DNA of 64,000 nt from Pimelobacter simplex (GTDB lineage Bacteria; Actinomycetota; Actinomycetes; Propionibacteriales; Nocardioidaceae), in the NCBI RefSeq assembly GCF_900114845.1, contig NZ_FOUK01000007.1:124001-188000 (forward strand). The letters are read 5' to 3'. The notes below the pieces were generated by a model. It saw only the letters and a list, made by a program, of their open reading frames with translations. It was not told the origin of the DNA and made no database searches. The position numbers were made by a program, and so were the translations under genes. Shown one piece after another: positions 54,532 through 62,562 of this stretch; position 1 is the first letter of the stretch; the number at the start of each line of letters is the position of its first letter.

Positions 54532-54981
54532 CTACCTGACGGGGTGGTGGCTCGTCATCGAGATCCGGTTGAAGGCGTTCATCGTCAGCGCCACCCAGGC
54601 CACCGCGGCGAAGGCACCGTCGCCGAGCACCGTGCGGCTGTCGTCCTCGGTACGACGGCGGGTGTCGGCGTCGGGCAGCGTCGTGATCGACTCGGCGAGC
54701 GCCAGCGCGGCCCGCTCCTGCACGGTGAACAGACCGGTCTCCGACCACGCCGGCAGCACCGCGAGACGCCGCTCGGACTCCCCCGCCCGGACCGCGCGGC
54801 GGTGGTGCAGGTCAATGCAGAACGCGCAGCTGTTGAGCTGCGAGACGCGCAGGTTGACCAGCTCGACGAGCAGCCGGTCGAGCCCCGCCGCCTCCGCCGC
54901 GACGCCCGCCTCGCGGGCCAGGTCGGTGGCGGCGGCGTACGCCGCGGGGACGGCCTTGTCGAGGTAGAGCGGGGTGCTCAT
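54532..54981 (-). CDS. Carboxymuconolactone-decarboxylase/AhpD-like protein
   Basis: 149 residues. The AhpD-type redox motif is NSCAFCIDLHH (CxxC followed by His), with the RLLVELVNLRVSQLN helix typical of the family. Such proteins act as peroxidase partners or antioxidant enzymes. ATGA overlap with the acetyltransferase gene upstream; its place next to katG and NiSOD fits an antioxidant role. Confidence 0.88.
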   Translation of the reverse strand: MSTPLYLDKAVPAAYAAATDLAREAGVAAEAAGLDRLLVELVNLRVSQLNSCAFCIDLHHRRAVRAGESERRLAVLPAWSETGLFTVQERAALALAESITTLPDADTRRRTEDDSRTVLGDGAFAAVAWVALTMNAFNRISMTSHHPVR

Positions 54982-55289
54982 GCCGCCGGGTCGGTGATGT
55001 CGTCGTACTCGGGGTGCTTGGTCAGCCACTTCGCCACGTAGGGGCAGTGCGCGATGATCCGCTTGCCCTGGGCGCGCACGTCTGCCAGGGCCATCTCGAC
55101 GACCCCGCCGGCCAGCCCGCGGCCGCCGTACGCGTCGTCGACCTCGGTGTGCACGAAGTCGACGTGGACGTCGTCCGGGAGCCGGTACTGGGTGAACCCG
55201 GCGAGCGTCTCGCCGTCGCGGATCTCGTAGCGGTGCTTCTCGGGAACGTGGACGTAGGCGATGGCGCTGTTGTCGGGTGCGTCGCTCAT
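54978..55289 (-). CDS. GNAT-like N-acetyltransferase (YidJ/Acetyltransf_CG type)
   Basis: 103 residues, the compact GNAT form. TQYRLPDDVHVDFVHTEVDD then YGGRGLAGGVVEMAL (acetyl-CoA loop) and the ending IAHCPYVAKWLTKHPEY are characteristic. Target unknown. Cotranscribed with the AhpD-like gene. Confidence 0.87.
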   Translation of the reverse strand: MSDAPDNSAIAYVHVPEKHRYEIRDGETLAGFTQYRLPDDVHVDFVHTEVDDAYGGRGLAGGVVEMALADVRAQGKRIIAHCPYVAKWLTKHPEYDDITDPAA

Positions 55290-55344
55290 GGGCCCATCCT
55301 GCCCTGTCGCCCAGCAGCCCCCGCACTCAACCGCTCCGCGGGGC

Positions 55345-55388
55345 GAAAACAGCCGGAGGCCGCCCCGCGAGTGCGGGACGGCCTCCGG
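55345..55388 (-). terminator. katG terminator
   Basis: CCGGAGGCCG (55353-55362) pairs with CGGCCTCCGG (55379-55388), with an inner CCCGC/GCGGG stem. Read on the minus strand it is followed by TGTTTTCG. It starts about 28 bp after the katG stop. Confidence 0.8.
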
Positions 55389-55416
55389 TCCGTCGTGGAT
55401 CAGTGCGGAGCGATGC

Positions 55417-57627
55417 TCAGCGCAGGTCCCAGCGGTCGGCGTCCATGACCTTGGTCCAGGCGGCGGCGAAGTCGCGGACGAACTTCTCGTTCGCGTCGTC
55501 GCTGGCGTAGACCTCGGCGAGGGCGCGCAGCTCGGAGTTCGAGCCGAACACGAGGTCGTTGCGGCTGCCGGTCCAGGTGCGGCCGTCCTCGGTGGTGCCC
55601 GAGAAGACCTCCTCGGACTCGTCCGTCGCGGTCCACGTGGTGCCGAGCTCGAGCAGGTTGACGAAGAAGTCGTTCGTCAGCACGCCCGGGCGGTCGGTGA
55701 GCACGCCGAGGTCCGAGCCGTCCCAGTTGGTGCCGAGCACGCGGAGGCCGCCGATGAGGACGGTGAGCTCCGGCGCGCTGACGCCGAGCAGGTTGGCGCG
55801 GTCGACGAGGGCGAACTCGCTCGGGTACTTGCTCGACTTCGGCAGGTAGTTGCGGAAGCCGTCGGCCTTGGGCTCGAGGTAGCCGAACGACTCGACGTCG
55901 GTCTGCTCCTGGGTGGCGTCGCCGCGACCGGTGGTGGTCGTGACGGTGAGGTCGACGCCGGCCGCGGCGGCGGCCTGCTCGACGCCCACGGAGCCGGCGA
56001 TGACGATCGTGTCGGCCAGCGAGGCGCCCTGGGCGGTCGCGATCTCCTGGAGCTTGGCGAGGACCGGTGCGAGCTCGGCGGGACGGTTGATCGCCCACGA
56101 CTTCTGCGGCTCGAGCGCGATCCGGGCACCGTTGGCGCCACCGCGCTTGTCGGAGCTGCGGTACGTCGACGCGGAGGCCCACGCCGTCGAGACGAGCTGC
56201 GAGACCGAGAGGCCCGCGGCGGCGATCGCCTTCTTGAGACCGGCGACCTGGTCGTCGCTCAGCTCGCGGCCGGCGGGGACCGGGTCCTGCCAGACGAAGT
56301 CCTCGGCCGGGACGTCGGCGCCGAGGTAGCGCGACTTCGGGCCCATGTCGCGGTGGGTCAGCTTGAACCACGCGCGGGCGTAGGCGTCGGTGAAGGCGTC
56401 CTGGTCCTCCTTGAACCGCAGCGAGATCTCGCGCATCTCGGGGTCCTCGCGCAGGGCGAGGTCGGAGGTCAGCATGCGCGGCTCGCGCTTGCCCTCGCCG
56501 AACGACTCGGGCACCAGGTCGGCACCGCCGTTGTTCTTCGGGCGCCACTGCTTCGCGCCGGCCGGGGACTCGAAGAGCTCCCAGTCGTAGGCGAAGAGGA
56601 TGTGGAAGAACTCGTTGTCCCAGCGGGTCGGGTGGTAGGTCCAGGTGACCTCGAGGCCCGACGTGATGGCGTCGATGCCCTTGCCCGAGGCGTGCGAGGA
56701 CTTCCAGCCCAGGCCCTGCTCCTCGATCGGGGCGGCCTCCGGCTCGGGACCGACGGCCTCGGCCGGGCCGTTGCCGTGGGTCTTGCCGAAGGTGTGCCCA
56801 CCGGCGATGAGCGCCACGGTCTCCTCGACCGTCATGCCCATGCGGCCGAAGGTCTCCTTGATGTCGACGGCCGACGCCAGCGGGTCGGGGTTGCCGTTGG
56901 GGCCCTCGGGGTTGACGTAGATCAGGCCCATCTGGACCGCGGCGAGCGGGTCGTCGAGGTCGCGCTCACCGCTGTAGCGCTCGTCCTCGAGCCACACGGT
57001 CTCGGGACCCCAGTAGACGTCGTCGTCGGCCTCCCAGACGTCGGGGCGGCCGCCGCCGAAGCCGAAGATCGGGAAGCCCATGTCCTCCTGCGCGACGTTG
57101 CCGGCGAGGATGAGCAGGTCGCCCCACGAGAGGGACTTGCCGTACTTCTTCTTGACCGGCCAGAGCAGCCGGCGGGCCTTGTCGAGGTTGCCGTTGTCGG
57201 GCCAGGAGTTGGTCGGCGCGAAGCGCTGCTGGCCGTGCCCGGCACCGCCGCGGCCGTCGGTGGCCCGGTAGGTGCCGGCCGCGTGCCACGCCATCCGGAC
57301 GAACAGCGGGCCGTAGTGGCCGAAGTCGGCCGGCCAGAAGTCCTTCGAGTCGGTCAGCACGGCCTTGACGTCGGCCTTGACGGCCTCGAGGTCGAGCGCG
57401 AGGAAGGCGGCCTTGTAGTCGAAGTCGCCACCGAACGGGTCGGCCACGGCCGGGTTCTTGGCGAGGATCTTGAGGTTGAGCTTGTTGGGCCACCACTGCT
57501 GGTTCGGCGAGCCGGTGGTGGGGTGGGTCAGGCCACCGTGCATGACCGGGCACTTGCCCGCGGACTGCTGCGCATCCTGCGGCTCCTCGGTCACGAGGGG
57601 TTCGGTGTGTTCGGTGCTCTCGGGCAT
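55417..57627 (-). CDS. katG: Catalase-peroxidase KatG
   Basis: 736 residues, full two-domain bacterial KatG. Active-site RMAWHAAGTYR (distal Arg, Trp, His), proximal-heme AGGHTFGKTHG, and the LIYVNPEGPNG segment holding the Tyr of the Met-Tyr-Trp adduct. The C-terminal domain is degenerate for heme, as usual. Destroys H2O2 in the cytoplasm. It follows furA by 17 bp in the classic furA-katG order, so it should be induced by peroxide through FurA. GAAAGGAAC precedes the ATG. Confidence 0.97.
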   Translation of the reverse strand: MPESTEHTEPLVTEEPQDAQQSAGKCPVMHGGLTHPTTGSPNQQWWPNKLNLKILAKNPAVADPFGGDFDYKAAFLALDLEAVKADVKAVLTDSKDFWPADFGHYGPLFVRMAWHAAGTYRATDGRGGAGHGQQRFAPTNSWPDNGNLDKARRLLWPVKKKYGKSLSWGDLLILAGNVAQEDMGFPIFGFGGGRPDVWEADDDVYWGPETVWLEDERYSGERDLDDPLAAVQMGLIYVNPEGPNGNPDPLASAVDIKETFGRMGMTVEETVALIAGGHTFGKTHGNGPAEAVGPEPEAAPIEEQGLGWKSSHASGKGIDAITSGLEVTWTYHPTRWDNEFFHILFAYDWELFESPAGAKQWRPKNNGGADLVPESFGEGKREPRMLTSDLALREDPEMREISLRFKEDQDAFTDAYARAWFKLTHRDMGPKSRYLGADVPAEDFVWQDPVPAGRELSDDQVAGLKKAIAAAGLSVSQLVSTAWASASTYRSSDKRGGANGARIALEPQKSWAINRPAELAPVLAKLQEIATAQGASLADTIVIAGSVGVEQAAAAAGVDLTVTTTTGRGDATQEQTDVESFGYLEPKADGFRNYLPKSSKYPSEFALVDRANLLGVSAPELTVLIGGLRVLGTNWDGSDLGVLTDRPGVLTNDFFVNLLELGTTWTATDESEEVFSGTTEDGRTWTGSRNDLVFGSNSELRALAEVYASDDANEKFVRDFAAAWTKVMDADRWDLR

Positions 57628-57644
57628 CGGGTTCCTTTCGGGAA

Positions 57645-58070
57645 CTACAGGGGACGGGATGAGCAGTCGGGGCAGAGGCCCCAGTAGATGACCTCGGCTT
57701 CGTCGATGACGAACCCGTGGGAGTCGGAGGCGGTCAGGCACGGCACGTGGCCCACGGCGCAGTCGACGTCGGCGATGTCGCCGCACGACCGGCAGACCAC
57801 GTGGTGGTGGTTGTCGCCGGTCCGGGTCTCGTAGCGCGCCACCGAGCCCGCCGGCTTGATGCTGCGCACCAGGCCGGCCTGGGTCAGGGTGTGGAGCGAG
57901 TCGTAGACCGCCTGGTGGGAGACGTCGGGCAGCAGCGCGCGCGCCGCCGCGATGAGGCTCTCGGTGTCGGCGTGCGGGGACGCGTGCACCGCCTCGAGGA
58001 CGGCAAGCCGCGGCCGGGTGACCCGGAGCGCGACGTCCCGCAGCTGCTGCTGGAAGTCGGGCGCGGTCAT
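57645..58070 (-). CDS. furA: Fur-family peroxide-responsive repressor (FurA/CatR)
   Basis: 141 residues. N-terminal winged helix (RVTRPRLAVLEAVHASPHADTE; SHQAVYDSLHTLTQAGLVR), then the Fur dimer domain with metal ligands in DNHHHVVCRSCGDIADVDC and a C-terminal CPDC zinc pair. FurA in actinobacteria represses itself and katG and is relieved by peroxide. A perfect TCTTGA-N5-TCAAGA dyad sits about 20 bp upstream. ATG at 58070. Confidence 0.94.
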   Translation of the reverse strand: MTAPDFQQQLRDVALRVTRPRLAVLEAVHASPHADTESLIAAARALLPDVSHQAVYDSLHTLTQAGLVRSIKPAGSVARYETRTGDNHHHVVCRSCGDIADVDCAVGHVPCLTASDSHGFVIDEAEVIYWGLCPDCSSRPL

Positions 58071-58090
58071 GTCCCCCAGCATGCCACTTT

Positions 58091-58107
58091 TCTTGAACGA
58101 GTCAAGA
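58091..58107. promoter_or_regulatory. FurA box upstream of furA-katG
   Basis: TCTTGA-ACGAG-TCAAGA, perfect 6-bp arms, 21 bp from the furA start. It also lies upstream of the divergent 58-aa membrane gene and could control both. Confidence 0.8.
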
Positions 58108-58169
58108 CTTGGGGGGCGTGTCGCCGCGACCGGCCGACTGGGTACGACGGCGCCGGGTACTGCGCCTCC

Positions 58170-58346
58170 ATGAGCCAGACACTCGCCATCATCGCCGGAG
58201 TGGTCGTCGTCGCCTTCATCGCCCTGGGCCTGGTGTGGGCGTTCACGGCCGACCGCCGGCGCAACGAGGAGGTCGCGCACGACCCCGAGCGCCTCGACAC
58301 CGAGCCCGGCGCCCAGCCGAGGTCGGACCCGCACCAGCTCCCCTGA
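58170..58346 (+). CDS. 58-aa single-pass membrane protein divergent from furA
   Basis: One N-terminal helix (LAIIAGVVVVAFIALGLVWAF) and a charged cytoplasmic tail (DRRRNEEVAHDPERLD). No recognised family. It shares the 99-bp intergenic region holding the FurA box. ATG at 58170; the ribosome-binding site is weak. Confidence 0.65.
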   Translation: MSQTLAIIAGVVVVAFIALGLVWAFTADRRRNEEVAHDPERLDTEPGAQPRSDPHQLP

Positions 58347-58352
58347 TGCGCC

Positions 58353-58398
58353 GAACGGCCGGCCCGCGCGCCGTCGGGGGCTCGCGGACCGGCCGTTC
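58353..58398. terminator. Bidirectional terminator between the 58-aa gene and sodN
   Basis: GAACGGCCGG (58353-58362) pairs with CCGGCCGTTC (58389-58398) around a 26-nt interior that contains CGCG segments able to pair. It lies between two convergent genes. Confidence 0.7.
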
Positions 58399-58417
58399 CC
58401 GGCCTGACTAGGGGGGT

Positions 58418-58813
58418 TCAGGCCTGCTTGGTAGCCCAGAAGATCTCGGCGATCTCGTCGATCTTGGCGAGGAGCTCGTCGGCCTTGGCCGCGTCGAGGG
58501 TGCCCTTGGTGCCGGTGGCGCCGGCGAGCTTGGTGGCCTCGTTGACCAGCGTGTGGAGCTGGGGGTACTTCTCGAAGTGCGGGGGCTTGAAGTAGTCGGT
58601 CCACAGCACCCAGAGGTGGTGCTTGACCAGCTCGGAGCGCTGCTCCTTGATGAGGATCGCGCGGGTGCGGAAGTCGGGGTCGTCGCTGTCGAGGGCCTTG
58701 GCGATGACGGCCTTGACCGACTCGGCCTCGATGCGGGCCTGGGCGGGGTCGTAGACGCCGCAGGGCAGGTCGCAGTGGGCGGAGACCTCGACGGTGGGCG
58801 CGAAGAAGCGCAT
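58418..58813 (-). CDS. sodN: Nickel superoxide dismutase
   Basis: 131 residues. The mature N-terminal nickel hook HCDLPCGVYDP starts at residue 13, after the propeptide MRFFAPTVEVSA that must be cleaved to expose His1. The rest (ARIEAESVKAVIAKALDS, HHLWVLWTDYFKPPHFEKYP) is a standard hexameric NiSOD helix bundle. Cleavage normally needs SodX, a small S26-type peptidase usually encoded next door; none is seen in this window. GAGAGG precedes the ATG. It lies 38 bp downstream of the flavin reductase gene in the same orientation. Confidence 0.95.
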   Translation of the reverse strand: MRFFAPTVEVSAHCDLPCGVYDPAQARIEAESVKAVIAKALDSDDPDFRTRAILIKEQRSELVKHHLWVLWTDYFKPPHFEKYPQLHTLVNEATKLAGATGTKGTLDAAKADELLAKIDEIAEIFWATKQA

Positions 58814-58851
58814 GGGTGTTCCTCTCGGGTGGTGGGTACGACGGGCGGGGA

Positions 58852-59382
58852 TCAGCCCTCGACCACGCGCAGCGGGCGCTGGGCGCGGGTCTCCGGCACG
58901 GGGGCCGGCGTCCAGTAGGCACGGTCGTGGTGGACCAGCGGCGGCGCGGAGGCGCCGAGCTCGACGTCCTCGACGACGAGCAGCACGAGCCATGACGAGC
59001 CCGCGGGGATCACGTGAGCCGGCCGGCCGCGGAAGGTCGCGACGGCGCCGGGCAGCACCAGCCCGTTCGCGCCGCGCCGCCAGCCCTGCTCGGCCGTGAA
59101 CCGCTCGGCCCGCCGGTCCGCGTACGCCGTGGCGAGGTCGGCCTGTCCGGCGCCGAGCACGAACACCGACAGGTCCGTGCTGCCGACGAGCCGGGCGCCT
59201 GCCGTGCCGGTGCGGGCGAGTGAGAACGACAGCAGCGGCGGGTCGGCGCTGACCGACGCGACGCTCGACACGGTCGCGCCGACGGGACCGTCCGGGGTCT
59301 CCCCCACCACGATCGTCACACCGGCGGCGTGACGCCGGAAGCCTGCCTTGAAGCGGTCGTCCAGCGATCCCCCGGCGGTCAC
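58852..59382 (-). CDS. Flavin reductase-like FMN-binding protein (HpaC type)
   Basis: 176 residues. The family pattern FKAGFRRHAAGVTIVVG, GPVGATVSSVASVSADPPLLSF and the split-barrel FMN domain are clear. These proteins reduce FMN/FAD with NAD(P)H for a partner enzyme. GTG at 59382 overlaps the ferredoxin stop, so reductase and ferredoxin are translated together and may form one electron pathway. Confidence 0.88.
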   Translation of the reverse strand: MTAGGSLDDRFKAGFRRHAAGVTIVVGETPDGPVGATVSSVASVSADPPLLSFSLARTGTAGARLVGSTDLSVFVLGAGQADLATAYADRRAERFTAEQGWRRGANGLVLPGAVATFRGRPAHVIPAGSSWLVLLVVEDVELGASAPPLVHHDRAYWTPAPVPETRAQRPLRVVEG

Positions 59383-59702
59383 GACGCCGCCTCCTGGGGC
59401 GGCAGCGCGGCGACGAGCGGGTGGTCGGGCGCCGTCCCGAAGCGGGCGGCGCCGCCTGGGGAGCCGATGGTGTCGAAGAAGGTCGTGTTGACCTCCAGGT
59501 AGACCTTCTGGTCGCCGGGCAGGTCGTCCTCGTAGTAGATGGCCTCGACCGGGCACACCGGCTCGCAGGCTCCGCAGTCGACGCACTCGTCGGGGTGGAC
59601 GTAGAGCATCCGCTCCCCCTCGTAGATGCAGTCCACGGGGCACTCGTCGACACAGGCGCGGTCCTTGAGGTCCACGCAGGGCTGCGAGACGACGTAGGTC
59701 AT
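59379..59702 (-). CDS. Seven-iron ferredoxin [3Fe-4S][4Fe-4S]
   Basis: 107 residues, FdxA-like. First cluster: QPCVDLKDRACVDECPVDCIY. Second: HPDECVDCGACEPVCPVEAIYYEDD. The C-terminal tail (EVNTTFFDTIGSPGG) is typical of actinobacterial 7Fe ferredoxins. Electron carrier in the cytoplasm. It is the first gene behind a SoxR-type dyad, followed by flavin reductase and NiSOD genes, which suggests a superoxide or redox-cycling response. Confidence 0.94.
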   Translation of the reverse strand: MTYVVSQPCVDLKDRACVDECPVDCIYEGERMLYVHPDECVDCGACEPVCPVEAIYYEDDLPGDQKVYLEVNTTFFDTIGSPGGAARFGTAPDHPLVAALPPQEAAS

Positions 59703-59734
59703 GAGGTCTCCCTTCGCTCGGAACGAAGGCTAGA

Positions 59735-59754
59735 ACCTCAACTCGACTTGAGGT
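59735..59754. promoter_or_regulatory. SoxR/MerR-type operator upstream of ferredoxin
   Basis: ACCTCAA-CTCGAC-TTGAGGT, 7-bp perfect arms, close to the SoxR consensus CCTCAAG...CTTGAGG. On the minus strand it sits between a TGGACC -35-like and a TCTAGC -10-like element at about 18-19 bp spacing, as MerR-family activators require. No soxR gene is in the window. Confidence 0.75.
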
Positions 59755-59773
59755 CCAGGGGAAGCGAGATAGG

Positions 59774-60256
59774 TCACAGGATGCTGACCACGAGGTGCCG
59801 TCCGGCGGCCAGGGCCGCGCGGTGCGCCGCGTGGAGCAGCGCGAACGCCTCGGCCAGCTCGGCGCGCAGCCCGTCGGCGTCCGCCGTCCAGGTGCGGGGG
59901 TAGATCCCGGCGGCGTCGTACGCCGTGAAGTCGGCCGCCGCGAGCAGCGCCGCCACGTCGACCGCCTCGAGCGCCGCGACGACGGCGGGGAGCTCGTCGG
60001 CCTCGGTGCAGCCGGCGTACGTGTCGGCGTCGAGGACGTGCACCCCCACCACCGCCTCGCTCAGCGGATCGCCCTCGCGGGGCGAGGACGCGCTGACGCC
60101 GGTGAGCAGGAAGTGCAGCCCGTCCCAGGCCTTGTCGAGATAGGTCGGCTCCCCGCGTTCCTCCAGCTCGTCGAGCGCGTCCGGGAGGTCGTCCGGGTCG
60201 AGCTCGACGAGCCGGTCGAGGGTCTCCTCGTCCACCTGCACGTACACCGCTTGCAT
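59774..60256 (-). CDS. DUF1877/YfbM-like protein
   Basis: 160 residues. QAVYVQVDEETLDRLVELDPD and YLDKAWDGLHFLLTGVSAS are the YfbM/DUF1877 hallmarks. Function unknown; soluble. ATG at 60256; a GTG two codons upstream is also possible. It is separated from the ferredoxin gene by the SoxR-type region. Confidence 0.85.
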   Translation of the reverse strand: MQAVYVQVDEETLDRLVELDPDDLPDALDELEERGEPTYLDKAWDGLHFLLTGVSASSPREGDPLSEAVVGVHVLDADTYAGCTEADELPAVVAALEAVDVAALLAAADFTAYDAAGIYPRTWTADADGLRAELAEAFALLHAAHRAALAAGRHLVVSIL

Positions 60257-60336
60257 GCCCACGCCGGGAGCGTAGCGCCGCGGGACCTTCGGCCCGCCGG
60301 ACGGCGACCTGCGGCCCTGCCGTCGTCCCCGGCCCC

Positions 60337-60360
60337 GGTGGTGCACTCGAAGCACCCACC
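60337..60360. promoter_or_regulatory. Imperfect dyad upstream of the DoxX-like gene
   Basis: GGTGGTGC-ACTCGAA-GCACCCACC, 8- to 9-bp arms with one mismatch, 18 bp before the start of the plus-strand gene. Possible operator; no regulator identified. Confidence 0.35.
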
Positions 60361-60378
60361 AACCGGAGGAGCCCGACC

Positions 60379-60969
60379 ATGGCCACCATCGCCACCCCTC
60401 TCCCCAGCACCGCCGACCACCACGACGAGACAGCCGGAGCCGGAGCCGGCGCCGGCCCGGCCGCGCGCCGCGCCCTCGCGGCGCTCCGCATCGCCTTCGG
60501 CCTCACGTTCCTGTGGGCCTTCTTCGACAAGCTGCTCGCGCTCGGCTACCACACCGGCTACAACCAGTCCGGCGTCCTCGACCGCTTCGGTCCGGCCGCC
60601 TGGATCCACGGCGGCAGCCCCACCGAGGGCTTCCTCGCCTTCGGCGCGGACGGTCCCTTCAAGGGCTTCTGGAACAGCCTGGCCGGCACCGCCTTCGCGG
60701 ACTGGGCGTTCATGCTCGGCCTGCTCGGCGTCGGCATCACGCTGACGTTCGGCATCGGCATGCGGCTCGGCACCCTGGCCGGGTTCGTGATGTACGTGCT
60801 GATGTGGTCGGTCGTGCTGCCGCCGGCCAACAACCCCGTCCTCGACGAGCACGTCCTGGGCGCGCTCAGCATGGCGGTCCTCGGCCTCACCGGCGCCGGC
60901 GCCACCTGGGGCCTGGGCCGCGCGTGGTCCCGGACGGCGCTCGTCCGCCGGCTCCCGGTGCTCCGCTGA
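60379..60969 (+). CDS. DoxX-like membrane protein
   Basis: 196 residues with four hydrophobic segments. ALRIAFGLTFLWAFFDKLLALGYH and the extracytoplasmic NQSGVLDRFGPAAWIHGGSP, then GVGITLTFGIGMRLGTLAGF, match DoxX/thiosulfate:quinone-oxidoreductase-type proteins. Role here unknown; DoxX members are linked to redox and detoxification complexes. GGAGGAG precedes the ATG at 60379. Confidence 0.8.
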   Translation: MATIATPLPSTADHHDETAGAGAGAGPAARRALAALRIAFGLTFLWAFFDKLLALGYHTGYNQSGVLDRFGPAAWIHGGSPTEGFLAFGADGPFKGFWNSLAGTAFADWAFMLGLLGVGITLTFGIGMRLGTLAGFVMYVLMWSVVLPPANNPVLDEHVLGALSMAVLGLTGAGATWGLGRAWSRTALVRRLPVLR

Positions 60970-61008
60970 GCACCCCCGGCAGCAGCCGCGCCCGGGCGCG
61001 GTCGTCCC

Positions 61009-61194
61009 TCAGCGGTGGGGCGGCCGCGCCACCGAGATGCCCAGCGCGACGCCGAGACCGGCGATCAGCGAGCCGAGCATCGCCCAGGACTGGCTGGTGT
61101 CCGAGCCGGAGCCGATGTAGCCCATCCCGGCCAGCGCGATGAAGGCGCCGCCCGCCACCAGGGCGAGCGCGAGGATGAAGCCGACGATCCGCAT
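61009..61194 (-). CDS. 61-aa two-helix membrane protein
   Basis: Two hydrophobic segments (IVGFILALALVAGGAFIAL; AMLGSLIAGLGVALGISVA) separated by a Gly/Ser loop. No recognised family. ATG at 61194. It lies 41 bp downstream of the next minus-strand gene and may share its transcript. Confidence 0.7.
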   Translation of the reverse strand: MRIVGFILALALVAGGAFIALAGMGYIGSGSDTSQSWAMLGSLIAGLGVALGISVARPPHR

Positions 61195-61235
61195 GCTGCC
61201 GGACCTTACTAGGCCGCCAAGGCGATCCCCCGCCC

Positions 61236-61574
61236 TCAGCGACGGACCGCGCTCGCGACCTTCTTCAGCGCGCCCGCACCGGCCCCGACACCCCGCGGGA
61301 TCAGCCGGTGCGGCTTGCCGTTCGCCAGGTCGAGGACGGAGTCGGCGATCCCCCAGGTCAGCTTGCCCTCGGAGAGCTCGACGAGGGTCTCCAGCGGAAG
61401 ACCGACGGTCATGTCCTCGAGCTCCTGGCGCTCCTTCTCGGTGGCCACCGGCGGGAGCTGACGCACGATCAGCGCCTTGAACGCGCGTCCGGGCAGCGTC
61501 GAGGACAGCTCGAGCACGGTGGACTGGCGAGTGAAGGGCCGGGCGGGACGCGACGGGCTCGGGTCGTGGGACAT
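61236..61574 (-). CDS. Hypothetical protein, conserved-looking
   Basis: 112 residues. A variable Ser/Pro/Arg-rich N-terminus is followed by VLELSSTLPGRAFKALIVRQ and GLPLETLVELSEGKLTWGIA, a well-structured alpha/beta-looking segment. No membrane helix. I do not recognise the family. AGGAGACCCC precedes the ATG at 61574. Confidence 0.75.
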   Translation of the reverse strand: MSHDPSPSRPARPFTRQSTVLELSSTLPGRAFKALIVRQLPPVATEKERQELEDMTVGLPLETLVELSEGKLTWGIADSVLDLANGKPHRLIPRGVGAGAGALKKVASAVRR

Positions 61575-61749
61575 GGGGTCTCCTGTCAGGGCATGGGGCC
61601 GGAGCGGCACCGCGCAACGTACCGCGCATCTTGCCGCCGGTCCCGCCTGTTGGGGCGCGAATGCAGAATCCGCAGGTCGCCGGCCCGGGTCCGGAAGGCG
61701 TCCGTGCTCGACGCCACGGCCCGCGGTGTCACCAGGCCGAAATGACAAT

Positions 61750-61784
61750 CGGCGGCCCCCTGCGTCTCCGCAGGTGGACCGCCG
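61750..61784 (-). terminator. Terminator after tRNA-Ala
   Basis: On the minus strand CGGCGGTCCACCTGCG-GAGA-CGCAGGGGGCCGCCG forms a long stem with two small mismatches, followed by ATTGTCATTT. It starts 11 bp after the tRNA 3' end. Nothing else was recognised between 61575 and 61749. Confidence 0.7.
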
Positions 61785-61795
61785 ACTCTCTCCGG

Positions 61796-61868
61796 TGGAG
61801 GTGAGGGGACTCGAACCCCTGACCCCCTGCATGCCATGCAGGTGCGCTACCAGCTGCGCCACACCCCC
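61796..61868 (-). tRNA. tRNA-Ala (anticodon GGC)
   Basis: 73-nt cloverleaf on the minus strand. The acceptor stem is GGGGGTG/CACCTCC with discriminator A, the anticodon stem-loop CCTGC-ATGGCAT-GCAGG gives anticodon GGC, and the T-loop is GTTCGAGTC. The 3' sequence continues CCG, so the CCA end is not fully encoded. Confidence 0.95.
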
Positions 61869-61948
61869 GGGGTCATCGCCCCGCCCGAGGGCGAAGCAAC
61901 GACCGGAATACTAGCCAAAGGATCCTCGCGAGGTGAAATCGGGGTGCC

Positions 61949-62560
61949 TCACAGGTTGTACGACGCGAGCGCCCACTCCCCCGAGGGCCGCTGCTCGAGG
62001 ACGACGCGACCGCAGTTGCCGAGGCCGCGCAGGTCCTGGGCGACGACCGGGGGCCAGCCGAGGAAGCGGACCAGGCCGACCCGGGTGGCGGCGCCGTGCG
62101 AGACGGCGACGCCGGTCTCGCCGGGGGCGAGGGCGGCGGCGAGGTCGGTGAGGGCGGCGGCGTAGCGGGTGGCGACCTGGTCGGCGGTCTCGGCGCCGGG
62201 GATGTCGTCCCACTCGCCGAGGCGGAAGCGGGTGAGGGCGGGGCCGTCGCTGGCGCCGAGCTCGGCGTGGGTCCGGCCCTGGTAGGCACCGAGGTGGAAC
62301 TCCCGCAGCCGCTCGTCGTACGACGGCACGAGGCCGGCCTCCTTGGCGATCTCGTCGGCGGTGGCCCGGGCGCGCGCGAGGTCGCTCGACCACACCAGGG
62401 CCGGGCGCAGTGCGGCGACCAGGGGCGCGACGGCGCGGGCCTGCTCGAGACCGACCTCGTCGAGCTCGACGTCGGTCTGGCCCTGGATGCGCAGGGCGGC
62501 GTTCCAGGCGGTGCGGCCGTGCCGGACCAGCACCAGGCGGCGGTCGGGCTCGACCCGCAC
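61949..62560 (-). CDS. Histidine phosphatase (phosphoglycerate-mutase-like) family protein
   Basis: 203 residues. The phospho-histidine motif LVLVRHGRTAWN is at the start, the second histidine in GVAVSHGAATR, with SSDLARARATADEIA and LREFHLGAYQG between. In actinobacteria this gene follows rsfS and nadD and is often described as a phosphatase of phosphoglycerate or related esters. Stop to start gap with rsfS is 2 bp, so it is in the nadD operon. Confidence 0.92.
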   Translation of the reverse strand: MRVEPDRRLVLVRHGRTAWNAALRIQGQTDVELDEVGLEQARAVAPLVAALRPALVWSSDLARARATADEIAKEAGLVPSYDERLREFHLGAYQGRTHAELGASDGPALTRFRLGEWDDIPGAETADQVATRYAAALTDLAAALAPGETGVAVSHGAATRVGLVRFLGWPPVVAQDLRGLGNCGRVVLEQRPSGEWALASYNL

Positions 62561-62562
62561 GC

